Shown: piece by piece, positions 33,644 through 43,063 of the stretch | How the letters are laid out: every line of letters begins with the position of its first letter | How positions within the stretch are numbered: the first letter of the stretch is position 1 | Assembly (NCBI GenBank): GCA_949282195.1 | Contig: CASDOW010000002.1 | Span: 62,001 to 126,000, forward strand | DNA: 64,000 nt | Direction: 5' to 3' | Source: an uncultured bacterium | GTDB taxonomy: Bacteria > Cyanobacteriota > Vampirovibrionia > Gastranaerophilales > Gastranaerophilaceae | Notes under the pieces: model-generated | What the model was told of the DNA's origin: nothing | Databases searched by the model: none | The model's input: the letters and a program-made list of their open reading frames with translations, nothing else | Made by a program: the position numbers and the translations under genes

Positions 33644-34921
33644 TTAGGAGTGCTTTGAAAAAAATTCTCTACCAAGATACTTGGCACTGCAGCCTAAAAC
33701 ACTTTCGATATATAAAAGCCTATTATATTTCATTGTTCTTTCGCTTCGAGACAGAGAACCCGTTTTAATAAAACCCGAATTTAATCCAACTGCTAAATCT
33801 GAAATAAATGTGCTTTCTGTTTCACCTGAACGATGAGAAATGATTGTTTTATAATTATTTCTTTTAGCTAAATCCACACACTCAAGGGTTTTAGTTAATG
33901 TACCTATTTGATTTAGTTTTATTAAAATTGAATTTGCTGCATTATTTTCAATTCCGTTTTTTAATAACTCAGAATTTGTCACAAAAAAATCGTCACCAAC
34001 AAGCATAACTTTTTTATTTAAAATTTGCGTTAATTTTATCCAAGATAAAAAATCATCTTGCGCTAAACCGTCTTCAATTGAAACAATAGGGTAATTTTCA
34101 CATAAATCTTTTAAATAATCTATCATTTCATCGCTTGTTAGGCTTTTATTTTCAAAGTTGTATTTTCCGTCTTTATAAAATTCGCTCGCTGCAACATCAA
34201 GCGCAATTTTAATATTATCTGTTGAATATCCTGCTTCAAAAATGGCGTCTAAAATTATTTCCAAGGCTTCTTTATTGCTTTTCAATTGAGGTGCAAATCC
34301 GCCTTCATCACCAACATTTGTTGATAAATTTTTGCTTTTTAAAATATTTTTTAAAGCATTAAACACTTCAAGAGAAATTCTTATTGCTTCAGAAAAACTC
34401 GCAACACCATAAGGTACAATCATAAATTCTTGAAAATCAAGCTCATTATTAGCATGTGCTCCGCCATTTAAAATATTAATAAAAGGAATGGGCATAGTTA
34501 GGGAATTAATTCCGCCTAAATATTGAAATAATTCAAGATTAAAAGCTTTGCTTGCAGCAGCACAAACTGCCAAAGACACAGCTAAAACAGAATTAGCTCC
34601 AAGATTGGAAAGATTTTTTGTATTATCTATTTCAAGCATAATATTATCAATCTCAAACTGATTAAAAGGGGATTTATTAATTAACATTGGAGCAATAACA
34701 TTATTAACATTATCAACCGCTTTTAGTACACTTTTTGAATACAAAAAATCAGGATTATTATCCCTTAATTCTAAGGCTTCATTAATTCCAACCGAAGCCC
34801 CCGAAGGAACCGATTGAATTGCTTTTATTCCGTTATTCAGTTCTACACGCGCGCAAACCGTAGGAACTGCACGCGAATCAATAATTTGCCAAGCTTTTAT
34901 ATCTTTAATTAAAATTGCCAT
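33644..34921 (-). CDS. eno: Enolase
   Basis: 425 residues, normal length. Catalytic and metal residues are in place: PSGASVG loop, NGGAHANNELDFQEFMIVP, GDEGGFAP (Glu base helper), LDVAASEF, SIEDGLAQDD, VGDDFFVTN, ILIKLNQIGT (Lys base) and SHRSGETE. The protein is more divergent than typical: the N-terminal DSRGNPT is DSRAVPT and the C-terminal GAPxRSERxAKYN is GSLSRSERTMKYN. It interconverts 2-phosphoglycerate and PEP. It lies 51 bp after flgC on the same strand, and its start codon sits inside a long hairpin. Confidence 0.93.
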   Translation of the reverse strand: MAILIKDIKAWQIIDSRAVPTVCARVELNNGIKAIQSVPSGASVGINEALELRDNNPDFLYSKSVLKAVDNVNNVIAPMLINKSPFNQFEIDNIMLEIDNTKNLSNLGANSVLAVSLAVCAAASKAFNLELFQYLGGINSLTMPIPFINILNGGAHANNELDFQEFMIVPYGVASFSEAIRISLEVFNALKNILKSKNLSTNVGDEGGFAPQLKSNKEALEIILDAIFEAGYSTDNIKIALDVAASEFYKDGKYNFENKSLTSDEMIDYLKDLCENYPIVSIEDGLAQDDFLSWIKLTQILNKKVMLVGDDFFVTNSELLKNGIENNAANSILIKLNQIGTLTKTLECVDLAKRNNYKTIISHRSGETESTFISDLAVGLNSGFIKTGSLSRSERTMKYNRLLYIESVLGCSAKYLGREFFSKHS

Positions 34922-34942
34922 AAGAACATCTTATGGCAATTT
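34912..34942 (-). promoter_or_regulatory. 14-bp hairpin covering the enolase start codon
   Basis: Perfect inverted repeat: AAATTGCCATAAGA (34912-34925) and TCTTATGGCAATTT (34929-34942) with a 3-nt loop. The eno ATG (34919-34921) lies in one arm and no Shine-Dalgarno is visible. In RNA the hairpin would hide the start codon; it could also act as a weak terminator for the flagellar genes. Confidence 0.6.
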
Positions 34943-34972
34943 AATAAAAATTTAATTACACTATAGACTAAA

Positions 34973-35401
34973 CTATTTACCGATTTCCAAAGAAGCAACT
35001 GCCATTGCTTTTGATATGGTCATCACGCCCAAAGACGCTTCATAAGCACGCTGCGCAATAGTTGCATCTGCAATATCAACCATAGCATTAGTGTTTGATG
35101 TTCTTATATATCCGTTTTCATCTGCATCAGGGTGCCCCGGCTTATATATTTTAGCTCCCGGAGTAGGATCTTCAACTATACCGTCAAAATTTACACCCCC
35201 AAGGTTAGAAGAAGCAGCACCCATGCCCATTGAAGACAATACCGTTGCAAAACTTTGGTCTTGATTAGATGAAATCAATGGAATTTTTCTTGTATAGTTT
35301 GGGGTGTCAATATTTGCGATATTTTTAGCAGCTATTTCAACACGTTTTCCATGGACAGCCAAGCCCTCGCGCCCTATTTGAAATGCATTCATTAAACCCA
35401 T
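34973..35401 (-). CDS. flgC: Flagellar basal-body rod protein FlgC
   Basis: 142 residues, standard size. N-terminal heptad helix with KNIANIDTPNYTRKIPL, central VNFDGIVEDPTPGAKIYKPGHPDADENGY-type loop (DPTPGAKIYKPGHPDADENG), and the C-terminal helix RAYEASLGVMTISKAM. Part of the proximal rod crossing the periplasm. AAGGAG precedes ATG; 12 bp after flgB. Confidence 0.93.
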   Translation of the reverse strand: MGLMNAFQIGREGLAVHGKRVEIAAKNIANIDTPNYTRKIPLISSNQDQSFATVLSSMGMGAASSNLGGVNFDGIVEDPTPGAKIYKPGHPDADENGYIRTSNTNAMVDIADATIAQRAYEASLGVMTISKAMAVASLEIGK

Positions 35402-35413
35402 AATCTAATCTCC

Positions 35414-35776
35414 TTAACCGTTAGCTGAAACATTCATAGCGGTTTTAATTTCTGTAATTGTGCTGGACAATTGACGAACAGCAACATTATAAAGCAGATA
35501 ATTTTCCTGCATTAAAGATAGTTCGTCTTCAGTGCTTATGTTTTCGCTTTGAGAATTAAAGCTTGCAATAGGCGCTGAACCATATTTATCAATTAATTTG
35601 CTCTCAAGATTAGAAGAAACTCCGCTATTTAAATATTGAGAAAAATCAACGTCTTTTCTTCTGTAACCTTTTGTATGCATATTGGCAATATTATCAGACA
35701 AGCACTCTTGTCTTTGAGAAACCAAATCAAGCATTTGCTGTGGTTTATTTAATAAATTTAAAGGTAATAATCCCAT
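35414..35776 (-). CDS. flgB: Flagellar basal-body rod protein FlgB
   Basis: 120 residues. QECLSDNIANMHTKGYRRKDVDF at the N-terminus and EDELSLMQENYLLYNVAVRQ near the C-terminus match FlgB, which forms the first rod ring. TAAGGAATTAAATT precedes ATG. Encoded between the FlgG-like gene and flgC, the reverse of the usual flgB-flgC lead position. Confidence 0.9.
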   Translation of the reverse strand: MGLLPLNLLNKPQQMLDLVSQRQECLSDNIANMHTKGYRRKDVDFSQYLNSGVSSNLESKLIDKYGSAPIASFNSQSENISTEDELSLMQENYLLYNVAVRQLSSTITEIKTAMNVSANG

Positions 35777-35794
35777 AATTTAATTCCTTATGCA

Positions 35795-36511
35795 TTATTC
35801 TGTAATATTAATAGCTTGTTGATACATCTGGTCAACCGCCTTCATTAATGATGTTGTCGCAAGGATTGAAGCGTTAATTCTTGATACCATGTATACTTCA
35901 GATAAAACATCCAAATTAGAACGCTCTACCCCGTATTGTTTTATTCCCTTATGATCCTCAATTAATTTCATAGCGCCGGCATTTTCTGTTGCTATAAATT
36001 CATTACCCCCAACATCTTTTAAACCTTCAGGGTTTTGAAATTGCACAACAGGAATTGTACCTGAATATTCAGGCTCATCTTGCAATCTTTTATATGTAAA
36101 AACATCTCCGTTTTCTTTTATTTCTATCTTTTCAGCCGTAGAATCGATAATTATTCCCGAACCGACTAAATCGCCTGTTTTTGTAATTAAATAACCGTCT
36201 TTATTTACTGTAAAAGCACCGTCCCTTGTATATCTTATTTCCCCTTGAGGAGTTGTAACAGGAATATACCCGGGACATTGAAGAGCGATATCAAGAGGGT
36301 TGTTTGTTATTAAATATTCACCTGTTCTTGTATCAGTTCTTTCAACGCCATGGACAGAACCGTCTGCATCAATCACATCCTCAAATCTGACTGCTTTATA
36401 TCCGTTAGTTTGAATATTTGCAATATTTTGGGTAGCATAAGCCAATCTGTCAAATTCAACAGTTAAATTAGTGGAAGCTTTTCTTACCATACCTTGTAGA
36501 TTATAAGCCAT
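35795..36511 (-). CDS. flgG: Flagellar hook-basal body protein, FlgG/FlgF type
   Basis: 238 residues. ATQNIANIQTNGYKAVRFED at the N-terminus, NPLDIALQCPGYIPVTTPQG and YTRDGAFTVNKDGYLITKTG in the middle, and a C-terminal helical block VSRINASILATTSLMKAVD. This fits the distal-rod FlgG family; FlgG and FlgF are hard to separate by eye. GGGTAATAT precedes ATG, 10 bp after the preceding gene. Confidence 0.85.
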   Translation of the reverse strand: MAYNLQGMVRKASTNLTVEFDRLAYATQNIANIQTNGYKAVRFEDVIDADGSVHGVERTDTRTGEYLITNNPLDIALQCPGYIPVTTPQGEIRYTRDGAFTVNKDGYLITKTGDLVGSGIIIDSTAEKIEIKENGDVFTYKRLQDEPEYSGTIPVVQFQNPEGLKDVGGNEFIATENAGAMKLIEDHKGIKQYGVERSNLDVLSEVYMVSRINASILATTSLMKAVDQMYQQAINITE

Positions 36512-36521
36512 ATATTACCCT

Positions 36522-37220
36522 TTATACTTGTCCTAGTCTTGAAATTGCGGTTGATAATTTTGAATTTTGCATACGAAACATTTGCCTATTTGCTTCAAAA
36601 CTTCTTTTATAATTAGCCATTTCAATATATTCTTTTTCTAATGATACATTGGAAGCTTCAACATAACCTTGTCTGACGCAATTTGAATTAATTCTCTCGC
36701 CTTCAGAAGAAACAACGCCAATAGTTCCTGCGGTTAATAGCCCTCTTTTTTCATTATCAAAAACACCGACTTTGCCGTCTAAACCAATTGTAATTTTACT
36801 GATATCATCAGGAACAACAGGCAGAACAATCGGAAAACCCGTTGAAGATAGAACTTTTTGGTTTGTTTGAGTTAATAATTCACCTTGCTTATTAATTTGA
36901 AATCTGCCGTCACGAGTTAATTCAACGCTTCCGTCTGAATTTAAGACTTGAAAATAGCCTTTATCTGATAACGCTAAATCAAGAGGTCTTTGAGTCATAA
37001 CCAATCTGCCTGCTTGCGTATCAACACTGTGTGACAATGCGCCGACACCCATATATTCAGCAAAAGAAGAAATAACCGCTTCTTTTCTTTGATAACCAAT
37101 TTTATCAAAACCGACAACATTTTCACCGAATATACCCATAACATCCATTTCTAATTGCATAGCATTAATGGATTGAGCAATTCCTGATGCATCAAAGTTT
37201 ATTCCTGCAGCCAGTTTCAT
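36522..37220 (-). CDS. flgF: FlgF-like flagellar rod protein with altered N-terminus
   Basis: 232 residues, first gene of the rod cluster. QRPLDLALSDKGYFQVLNSDG, ELTRDGRFQINKQGELLTQT and the C-terminal EMANYKRSFEANRQMF are standard. The usual NNIANxxTxGYKR near residue 35 is replaced by GENVVGFDKIGYQRKE, so the N-terminal helix differs from canonical rod proteins. AAGGAG precedes ATG at 37220. FlgF is a guess by elimination, since the next gene is closer to FlgG. Confidence 0.75.
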   Translation of the reverse strand: MKLAAGINFDASGIAQSINAMQLEMDVMGIFGENVVGFDKIGYQRKEAVISSFAEYMGVGALSHSVDTQAGRLVMTQRPLDLALSDKGYFQVLNSDGSVELTRDGRFQINKQGELLTQTNQKVLSSTGFPIVLPVVPDDISKITIGLDGKVGVFDNEKRGLLTAGTIGVVSSEGERINSNCVRQGYVEASNVSLEKEYIEMANYKRSFEANRQMFRMQNSKLSTAISRLGQV

Positions 37221-37338
37221 TGTGTACTCCTTTTTTATAGGTTAACGACCTTTTAGATTGAAACTTCATAGAAAACAAGAAAAATACTCTATATATATTA
37301 GAGATAAGAATTTTTTTATTAAAGTCAACAGCATTTTA

Positions 37339-37373
37339 TTGAATAATGTTAAAAAATAAAATATAATAAACCT
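37339..37373 (+). promoter_or_regulatory. Promoter for leaderless TPR-protein mRNA
   Basis: TTGAAT (37339-37344), 17-bp spacer, consensus TATAAT (37362-37367), six bases, then ATG at 37374. There is no room for a Shine-Dalgarno. Confidence 0.65.
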
Positions 37374-39041
37374 ATGGAAGAAAATAAAGAAAAAATTGAA
37401 TTAATTAAAAAATCCTTTGAACTTAAACACATAAAAAAATACAAAGAAGCATTGGAGTTATTATATAAAGCGCTTGAATATGACGACGTTAAGCAAGATA
37501 ATGTCGAATTACTTTCGCAAATCGGAGATTTACATATAAAATTAAAAAACTATGATAGAGCACTTGATGAATTTCAAAAAGCACTTGCCATAAATAAACG
37601 CCACCAATACAGTATACAAAAATGTTATGACATTTATTATGAAACAAATAAATTAAATAAAGCACTAAATATTGCTCAAAAAATGTGTGAAGAAAATAAA
37701 ACTCCGCACAGCTATTACAATTATTTTAAAGTATTAATCAAACTCGATAAAGCACAAGATGCAATTGAAGTTTTCAATTCATTACCCGATGAAATAAAAT
37801 TAGATTCAGACATTTTATATTTAATATCTACAATAAGCAGCGGTGTAAAAAAGAAAATCCTGCTTGAAAGAATTCTTTCAATAAATGCGTACAATGTTAA
37901 TGCAAATCTTGATTTAGCGGCAATTGAATTTGAAAGCGGAAATTATTCAAAAGTAATTCAATATTGCTTAAATATAGAAGAAGACAACCCAATGGCACTG
38001 TATTATTTAGCAATGGTTGAAAGCAAAAATAAAAACTATACAAAGGCAATTGATTTATTTACAAATGCCATAAAAATAGATAATGACACCCATGATTTTT
38101 ATTATGACCTTGCAAAAGCATATTGCGACATAGCTTGGTTTGACGAAGCATTATGCTCGCTAAAAAAATCAATTAATCTTGATTTAGCAAGAAACAACAA
38201 TAATAACTTGGATGAAAAATATTTTCTTATAGGTTGGATTTTAATTAAACAAAATAAACTACAAAAAGCACTTTTAAATTTAAACTTAGTAGACAAATCA
38301 TCTAAAATGTATGAAAGCGCGCAAATACTAATTCAAATCATAAACTTAAAATCTATGAACCTTTCATCCGCCAAAAAACGTCTTGAAGAATATTACGAAA
38401 AAGACAAAGATAACACAATTCTTCTCGATACTTTGGCTAATGTATATAAGGAATTAAAACTATACAAACAAGCAATTAAAATCTATTCGGACGCGCTGAA
38501 AATAAATCCTAATTCAATATACTACACACTTGAAATCATTGATTTATTGATTGACGAAAAAGAATATGATAAAGCAATTGAAATGATTGAAAAATTTAGC
38601 GAAAAATATCAAAATTGCGCTAATATATATAATTCACTGGCAAGAGTTTATTACCGATTACATGATTTAGATAATGCACTTAACGCAATCAATAAATACT
38701 TGGAATTAGACAACAATAACTCTGAAGCTTTTTATTTCAGAGGTTTAATATTAAACGATTTAGCTCAATATGAAGATGCGAGAAGCTCAATTTATAACGC
38801 AATAAAGCTAAATCCGAATATAGCTAAATACTATAGCCAAATGGCAAGAAGCTATCAAAATTTAAAAGAATATAAAAATGCGCTCTTATATTCAAAAGAA
38901 GCTGTTGAAATTGACCCCAATGAAATCAACTACAAAAAACAAGCTTACGAAATATCTTTATTAATTGGCGACAAAAGCCAAATTGAGATGTATAAAAACC
39001 AGCTCGAAAGAAGCGAAAAGATTTTAAAAATGAACAGATAA
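37374..39041 (+). CDS. Tetratricopeptide-repeat protein
   Basis: 555 residues built almost wholly from TPR units of 34 residues. Clear examples are NYDRALDEFQKALAINKRHQ, NYTKAIDLFTNAIKIDNDTH, LYKQAIKIYSDALKINPNSI, DLDNALNAINKYLELDNNNS and EYKNALLYSKEAVEIDPNEI. No signal peptide, so a cytosolic scaffold is likely; partners cannot be inferred. It is divergent to the flagellar rod operon. Confidence 0.88.
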   Translation: MEENKEKIELIKKSFELKHIKKYKEALELLYKALEYDDVKQDNVELLSQIGDLHIKLKNYDRALDEFQKALAINKRHQYSIQKCYDIYYETNKLNKALNIAQKMCEENKTPHSYYNYFKVLIKLDKAQDAIEVFNSLPDEIKLDSDILYLISTISSGVKKKILLERILSINAYNVNANLDLAAIEFESGNYSKVIQYCLNIEEDNPMALYYLAMVESKNKNYTKAIDLFTNAIKIDNDTHDFYYDLAKAYCDIAWFDEALCSLKKSINLDLARNNNNNLDEKYFLIGWILIKQNKLQKALLNLNLVDKSSKMYESAQILIQIINLKSMNLSSAKKRLEEYYEKDKDNTILLDTLANVYKELKLYKQAIKIYSDALKINPNSIYYTLEIIDLLIDEKEYDKAIEMIEKFSEKYQNCANIYNSLARVYYRLHDLDNALNAINKYLELDNNNSEAFYFRGLILNDLAQYEDARSSIYNAIKLNPNIAKYYSQMARSYQNLKEYKNALLYSKEAVEIDPNEINYKKQAYEISLLIGDKSQIEMYKNQLERSEKILKMNR

Positions 39042-39305
39042 ATTAAGGTAAAAAAAGGGAGGTTATCAAAACCCCCATTTCCCCATTAAAAATTTTCTTC
39101 TCAATCTATTAACATATTCAACTATAATATTATTTTAAACTAAAAAAACCCTATTTGGCAAATTAGTTAACCATATTATAATTCTACACTTGTAATATCT
39201 GTCAATCATCCTTTATATAGCGGATTTTAGCCTTTTAAAAAAAGTTTACAATTTTAACAATAAAACTAATTTTTATAAAAAAATTGAAAAAATTAACCGA
39301 ATTAT

Positions 39306-39317
39306 TATAAAAAAGTC
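39306..39317 (+). promoter_or_regulatory. -10 hexamer for leaderless mRNA
   Basis: TATAAA (39306-39311), six bases (AAAGTC), then ATG at 39318. The 276-bp gap upstream (39042-39317) shows only AT-rich sequence and a weak G/C hairpin near 39060. Confidence 0.4.
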
Positions 39318-40253
39318 ATGACAAATTTTAACCCAATAAATAATAATTTTAATATACACCAAAATTTTGCAGCTCAAAAAGCGGGTATTGTTCAAAATAA
39401 TCAAAATCAACAAATAACACAGTTCGGACAAAATCAAACACCTTTACAAACACAACAGCAAACACCTGAAATCAATCCTAATTTATTAATTAATTATGAA
39501 GCTGTAAAAATGACAAACGAACAGGTTTTAAAATACCTTTTAAGCATGCTTGATATGCCCTCTTCAATAGATAAATTTATCTCAAATCTTAATAACCCAA
39601 AAAATCAAGATAAAATTGCCAAACTTTTAGTTGAAAATCTTTTAAATATTAAAGGCTTAAACGAATTTCTAAATCAAAATTCAACAAATGCAATAAATAA
39701 ACTCTTAAATGTCATAACAACAACCCTAAAACAAGGCAGAGAAGATATATCACAATTAAAAGAAATGCTGAATATATTAACATCAATTCAACAATCAAGC
39801 ACACTCAATACAAATACCTTAAAAGAACTTCTGCTTTTATATATACCCTTAAATATTCCTGTTTTTGATAAACAAAATGAATTAAAAAACATAGAAGATG
39901 AAGAATTAAAAATAATAAAATCATCAACGCTGTCAATAATGCTTGAAACAATAAATTTTTCAAATGTTCTTTGCTCAATTAATTCAAATGACACTCAAAT
40001 ATTTTTAGATGTTTATTCAGGAGAATTTTTCCCGTTTGAAAAATTCAAAAAAATAACGGACCTATTGGCGCAAAACGCCAATCTAAACTTGTCTTTTGAT
40101 TTTAAAATTATCAAATCAAGCACAAAAGAAAACTTAATTCAAAACTTTAAAGTTAATTCTAAAGGAAACATTCCTCTTAACGTTCTGCTTTTAGCACATA
40201 TGATAATAAAAACGATATTTAAATTAGACAATGATTATAATTTAGCTATTTAA
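39318..40253 (+). CDS. Lineage-specific hypothetical protein with Asn/Gln-rich N-terminus
   Basis: 311 residues, no recognised domain. Residues 1-55 are Asn/Gln-rich and disordered-looking (FNPINNNFNIHQNFAAQKAG, then ITQFGQNQTPLQTQQQ). A helical middle (about 65-170) is followed by a C-terminal beta/alpha block (IFLDVYSGEFFPFEKFKKIT). That last part has the general look of small C-terminal domains of hook-length control proteins, but the resemblance is too weak to name. It overlaps the convergent AsmA-like gene by 8 bp. Confidence 0.55.
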   Translation: MTNFNPINNNFNIHQNFAAQKAGIVQNNQNQQITQFGQNQTPLQTQQQTPEINPNLLINYEAVKMTNEQVLKYLLSMLDMPSSIDKFISNLNNPKNQDKIAKLLVENLLNIKGLNEFLNQNSTNAINKLLNVITTTLKQGREDISQLKEMLNILTSIQQSSTLNTNTLKELLLLYIPLNIPVFDKQNELKNIEDEELKIIKSSTLSIMLETINFSNVLCSINSNDTQIFLDVYSGEFFPFEKFKKITDLLAQNANLNLSFDFKIIKSSTKENLIQNFKVNSKGNIPLNVLLLAHMIIKTIFKLDNDYNLAI

Positions 40254-43020
40254 TTTTTTTCAAGCTTGAAATAAAGTTATTATGCTCAACATCACCCTCA
40301 ACTTGAGTTAAGAATACTTCACTGTCTTTTCTGCCAACAGCAATAGGAGGTAAATCGATTAATTCTGAAGCATAATAATTTGCGTCATTTCTGGTATTCA
40401 TTTTAACTTTATTTGCAAGCCTGTTTAAAGATAAATTACGGAAAAATCCAAATGCCGTCTTTTTGTCGGAAGAAAATCTTGTATAAATCCTTAAAGACGC
40501 GTCATGGCGCTCCATGTCAAATCTTCCCCTAATCAAGGCAGATAAAGTATCAGAATACGATTTAATATTCATCATAGTTACAACATTATCTTTTAAATGC
40601 AATTCACCGGTAATTTTATCAAATTTGCCCTCAGGAATAGAAACAATATCCATTATTACTCCGGGGCTAATCATAACAATCGGATTTCTAAATACTGATG
40701 CAATTTTTAAAAGATACTCAACCAACCCGATTTTTCCAATTGTGCCACTATTAACAATGAACTGGATTTTACCGTTCAATTTAAGCGACTTATCGCTATT
40801 AATGTCAATTAGTCCTGACGCTTTTCCTGTAATTTCTTTGTCTAAATTCAAAAGCACTTTTGCCATTAAATTCGAATCAACATCTTTAACTCCAAGTTTA
40901 ATAGAATATAAAAGATTAACCAAATCGCAGTTTATATATAATGAAGAAAAACCTTCAGCTATATCAAACCTGTTTGATTTAACAATTAATATACCTTTTT
41001 CATCAAGAGTTAAATTTGCCTTAACATTAGAAAATTCAAGCTCTTTATACTTTCCTTTGTTTACGATAAAATTTGCATCTTTAATTCTTATTAAATTTGT
41101 ATCAAACATGTAATTATCATCCGCAATTTCATCCGGATTTTCGCTTTGTACTTCTTTTATTGATGCTTGAGTTTTTGCGCCGTTATTAAAAGAGGCCATA
41201 ACTCTTTCAATATCTATATTATCCAATTCTAGAGCAAGATTATTAATAGTAAAAGGAGGTTTTAATTCATTTTTGATTTTGCCTTTAAAAATAAAGGGAA
41301 TTCTTTTAAATCTGCCGTCTGAATATACCCAAATATTGTCATCGGTCGTTTTTAAAACTGCATTTTTTACCCACATTCTTTGATAAGGTAAAAATGTTTT
41401 ACTGATTTTCATATCTGCATCTAAATATGGAATATCATTTTTAAATGCAATATGCATATTTCCAATCATAGTGCCTTTTACAAATGTTTTTTGCTTTGTA
41501 AATATATTTAAAAATTCGCAAGGAATTTCTCTATCAAACCTAAAACCAAGATTATCTATCTTGCCATTAAGCGCCATTTTGCCGTCTAAAATAACAATAG
41601 GTTTTAATTTAACACCGCGTTTTATATCAGAGGCAATATAATAGTTTATATTTCTGATTTCAAGATTATTGTTTTCAATATGAAAATCGCCCTTAACAGC
41701 TCTATCATAATCAGACAAAGCAGATTTTGTATCTTTTAGTCCAAAGTTAACCTTTTTTGGAATTTTTGCAAGCCAAGTTATATCCATTATATTGTTTTTA
41801 GATTTATAAACTATTGCAGTTTTAAAAGGCTGAGATGTAAATAAAACAGTGTTATTAATTAACTTAGCAAGATAATCTTTAAAAAATTCATTAGTAACAA
41901 CAGTATCTACAATCAAATTAGAATCAAATGTTTTATAATAATCTTTAATATCACCAAAAATTTTAACGGTATTTAATTTATTTTTACCATAATAACCAAT
42001 AAAATCTTTGAAGCTGATTTTATCTTTACTAATTACAATTTTACCTTTTTGAATGTTTATCGGTAAATTTGCCAAATCTTTTATTGAAGCCTTAGCATTA
42101 GTTACATTGATATATCCTGATAAATCAGAATTATTTTTCATATTAACATCAAAAGAAACATATCCCGAAGGATTAACCAAAGGAGCTAAAAGCTTATCTC
42201 CGCCGGCAATTACAACATCAGAGTTGATTATATTAAAGACATCTTTGAGAAAAAATCTTTTAGACTTAGCATTCAAATTTAAAGTTAAATCCTTCAATAA
42301 AAACTCGGAATTTACAAGCAAATCAGACTTGTTTAACAACACTTTTAAATTCTGAGTTTGAATTTTATCCTGATAGATTTTTACTTCGTCAACAGACGAA
42401 CTAACAACATGTAAATATTCTTTATTTCCCTTAAAAACATCCAAGGACAAATTAAAAACAAGATTTTTGCAACAATTATCTTCTTCAATTGAAATATCCC
42501 TTGAATAAACATCAATCAAGGCATTATTTTGCTTATATGAAACTTCTAATTCAGAGAGTTTTATATCGGAATTATAAATATCAATCCTAAAATCAGACGG
42601 CTTTTGTTCTTCTTTCTGTTCAAATTTAGGCAAATTTTCAAGCAATTTGTCTGCCATTATTATTAGAGAATTTGCTTTAAGATAGTTTAATCTAATTTCT
42701 TTTTTTAAAATTTTATTATAAGAAATTGAAGCTGAAAAATCATCTAAGCTTAACAATATTTCGTTATTCTTTGTTAATAAAAATGTATCTACACTGCAAT
42801 CAAAAACAGGTTTTAAACTTGTTTTAATCTTTGGATTCTCAATAATGAGCTCCATTTTTAAAATGTCATGGGTAATTTTTTGAATTGATTTAATTGCTAT
42901 TTTAGAAGTCAATAATTGCGGCAAAATATATAAATAAGAAGATATTAAAAGCACAAAAAATGCAACCACTGAACTTATAAGGATTAATATTGGCTTTTTA
43001 TTAAAAAATATTTTTCTCAT
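40246..43020 (-). CDS. AsmA/YhdP/TamB-like envelope protein
   Basis: 924 residues. One N-terminal membrane helix (about 10-34: ILILISSVVAFFVLLISSYL) is followed by long beta-strand repeats. The C-terminal region has the AsmA-like block IKLNGKIQFIVNSGTIGKI-type (GKIQFIVNSGTIGKIGLVEY), LLKIASVFRNPI, and DMERHDASLRIYTRF. These proteins form periplasm-spanning grooves that move lipids to the outer membrane, evidence that the cell is diderm. Extended -10 promoter TGT-TATAAT lies 8 nt before ATG. Confidence 0.82.
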   Translation of the reverse strand: MRKIFFNKKPILILISSVVAFFVLLISSYLYILPQLLTSKIAIKSIQKITHDILKMELIIENPKIKTSLKPVFDCSVDTFLLTKNNEILLSLDDFSASISYNKILKKEIRLNYLKANSLIIMADKLLENLPKFEQKEEQKPSDFRIDIYNSDIKLSELEVSYKQNNALIDVYSRDISIEEDNCCKNLVFNLSLDVFKGNKEYLHVVSSSVDEVKIYQDKIQTQNLKVLLNKSDLLVNSEFLLKDLTLNLNAKSKRFFLKDVFNIINSDVVIAGGDKLLAPLVNPSGYVSFDVNMKNNSDLSGYINVTNAKASIKDLANLPINIQKGKIVISKDKISFKDFIGYYGKNKLNTVKIFGDIKDYYKTFDSNLIVDTVVTNEFFKDYLAKLINNTVLFTSQPFKTAIVYKSKNNIMDITWLAKIPKKVNFGLKDTKSALSDYDRAVKGDFHIENNNLEIRNINYYIASDIKRGVKLKPIVILDGKMALNGKIDNLGFRFDREIPCEFLNIFTKQKTFVKGTMIGNMHIAFKNDIPYLDADMKISKTFLPYQRMWVKNAVLKTTDDNIWVYSDGRFKRIPFIFKGKIKNELKPPFTINNLALELDNIDIERVMASFNNGAKTQASIKEVQSENPDEIADDNYMFDTNLIRIKDANFIVNKGKYKELEFSNVKANLTLDEKGILIVKSNRFDIAEGFSSLYINCDLVNLLYSIKLGVKDVDSNLMAKVLLNLDKEITGKASGLIDINSDKSLKLNGKIQFIVNSGTIGKIGLVEYLLKIASVFRNPIVMISPGVIMDIVSIPEGKFDKITGELHLKDNVVTMMNIKSYSDTLSALIRGRFDMERHDASLRIYTRFSSDKKTAFGFFRNLSLNRLANKVKMNTRNDANYYASELIDLPPIAVGRKDSEVFLTQVEGDVEHNNFISSLKKIK

Positions 43021-43063
43021 ACGAAATAATTATAACATAATCAATTTATGATATTATATTCAT
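43021..43063. promoter_or_regulatory. Divergent extended -10 promoters in a 43-bp gap
   Basis: Minus strand: TGT-TATAAT 8 nt before the AsmA-like ATG. Plus strand: TGA-TATTAT 6 nt before the WG-repeat ATG (43064). Both leaders would be 0-2 nt. Confidence 0.5.
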
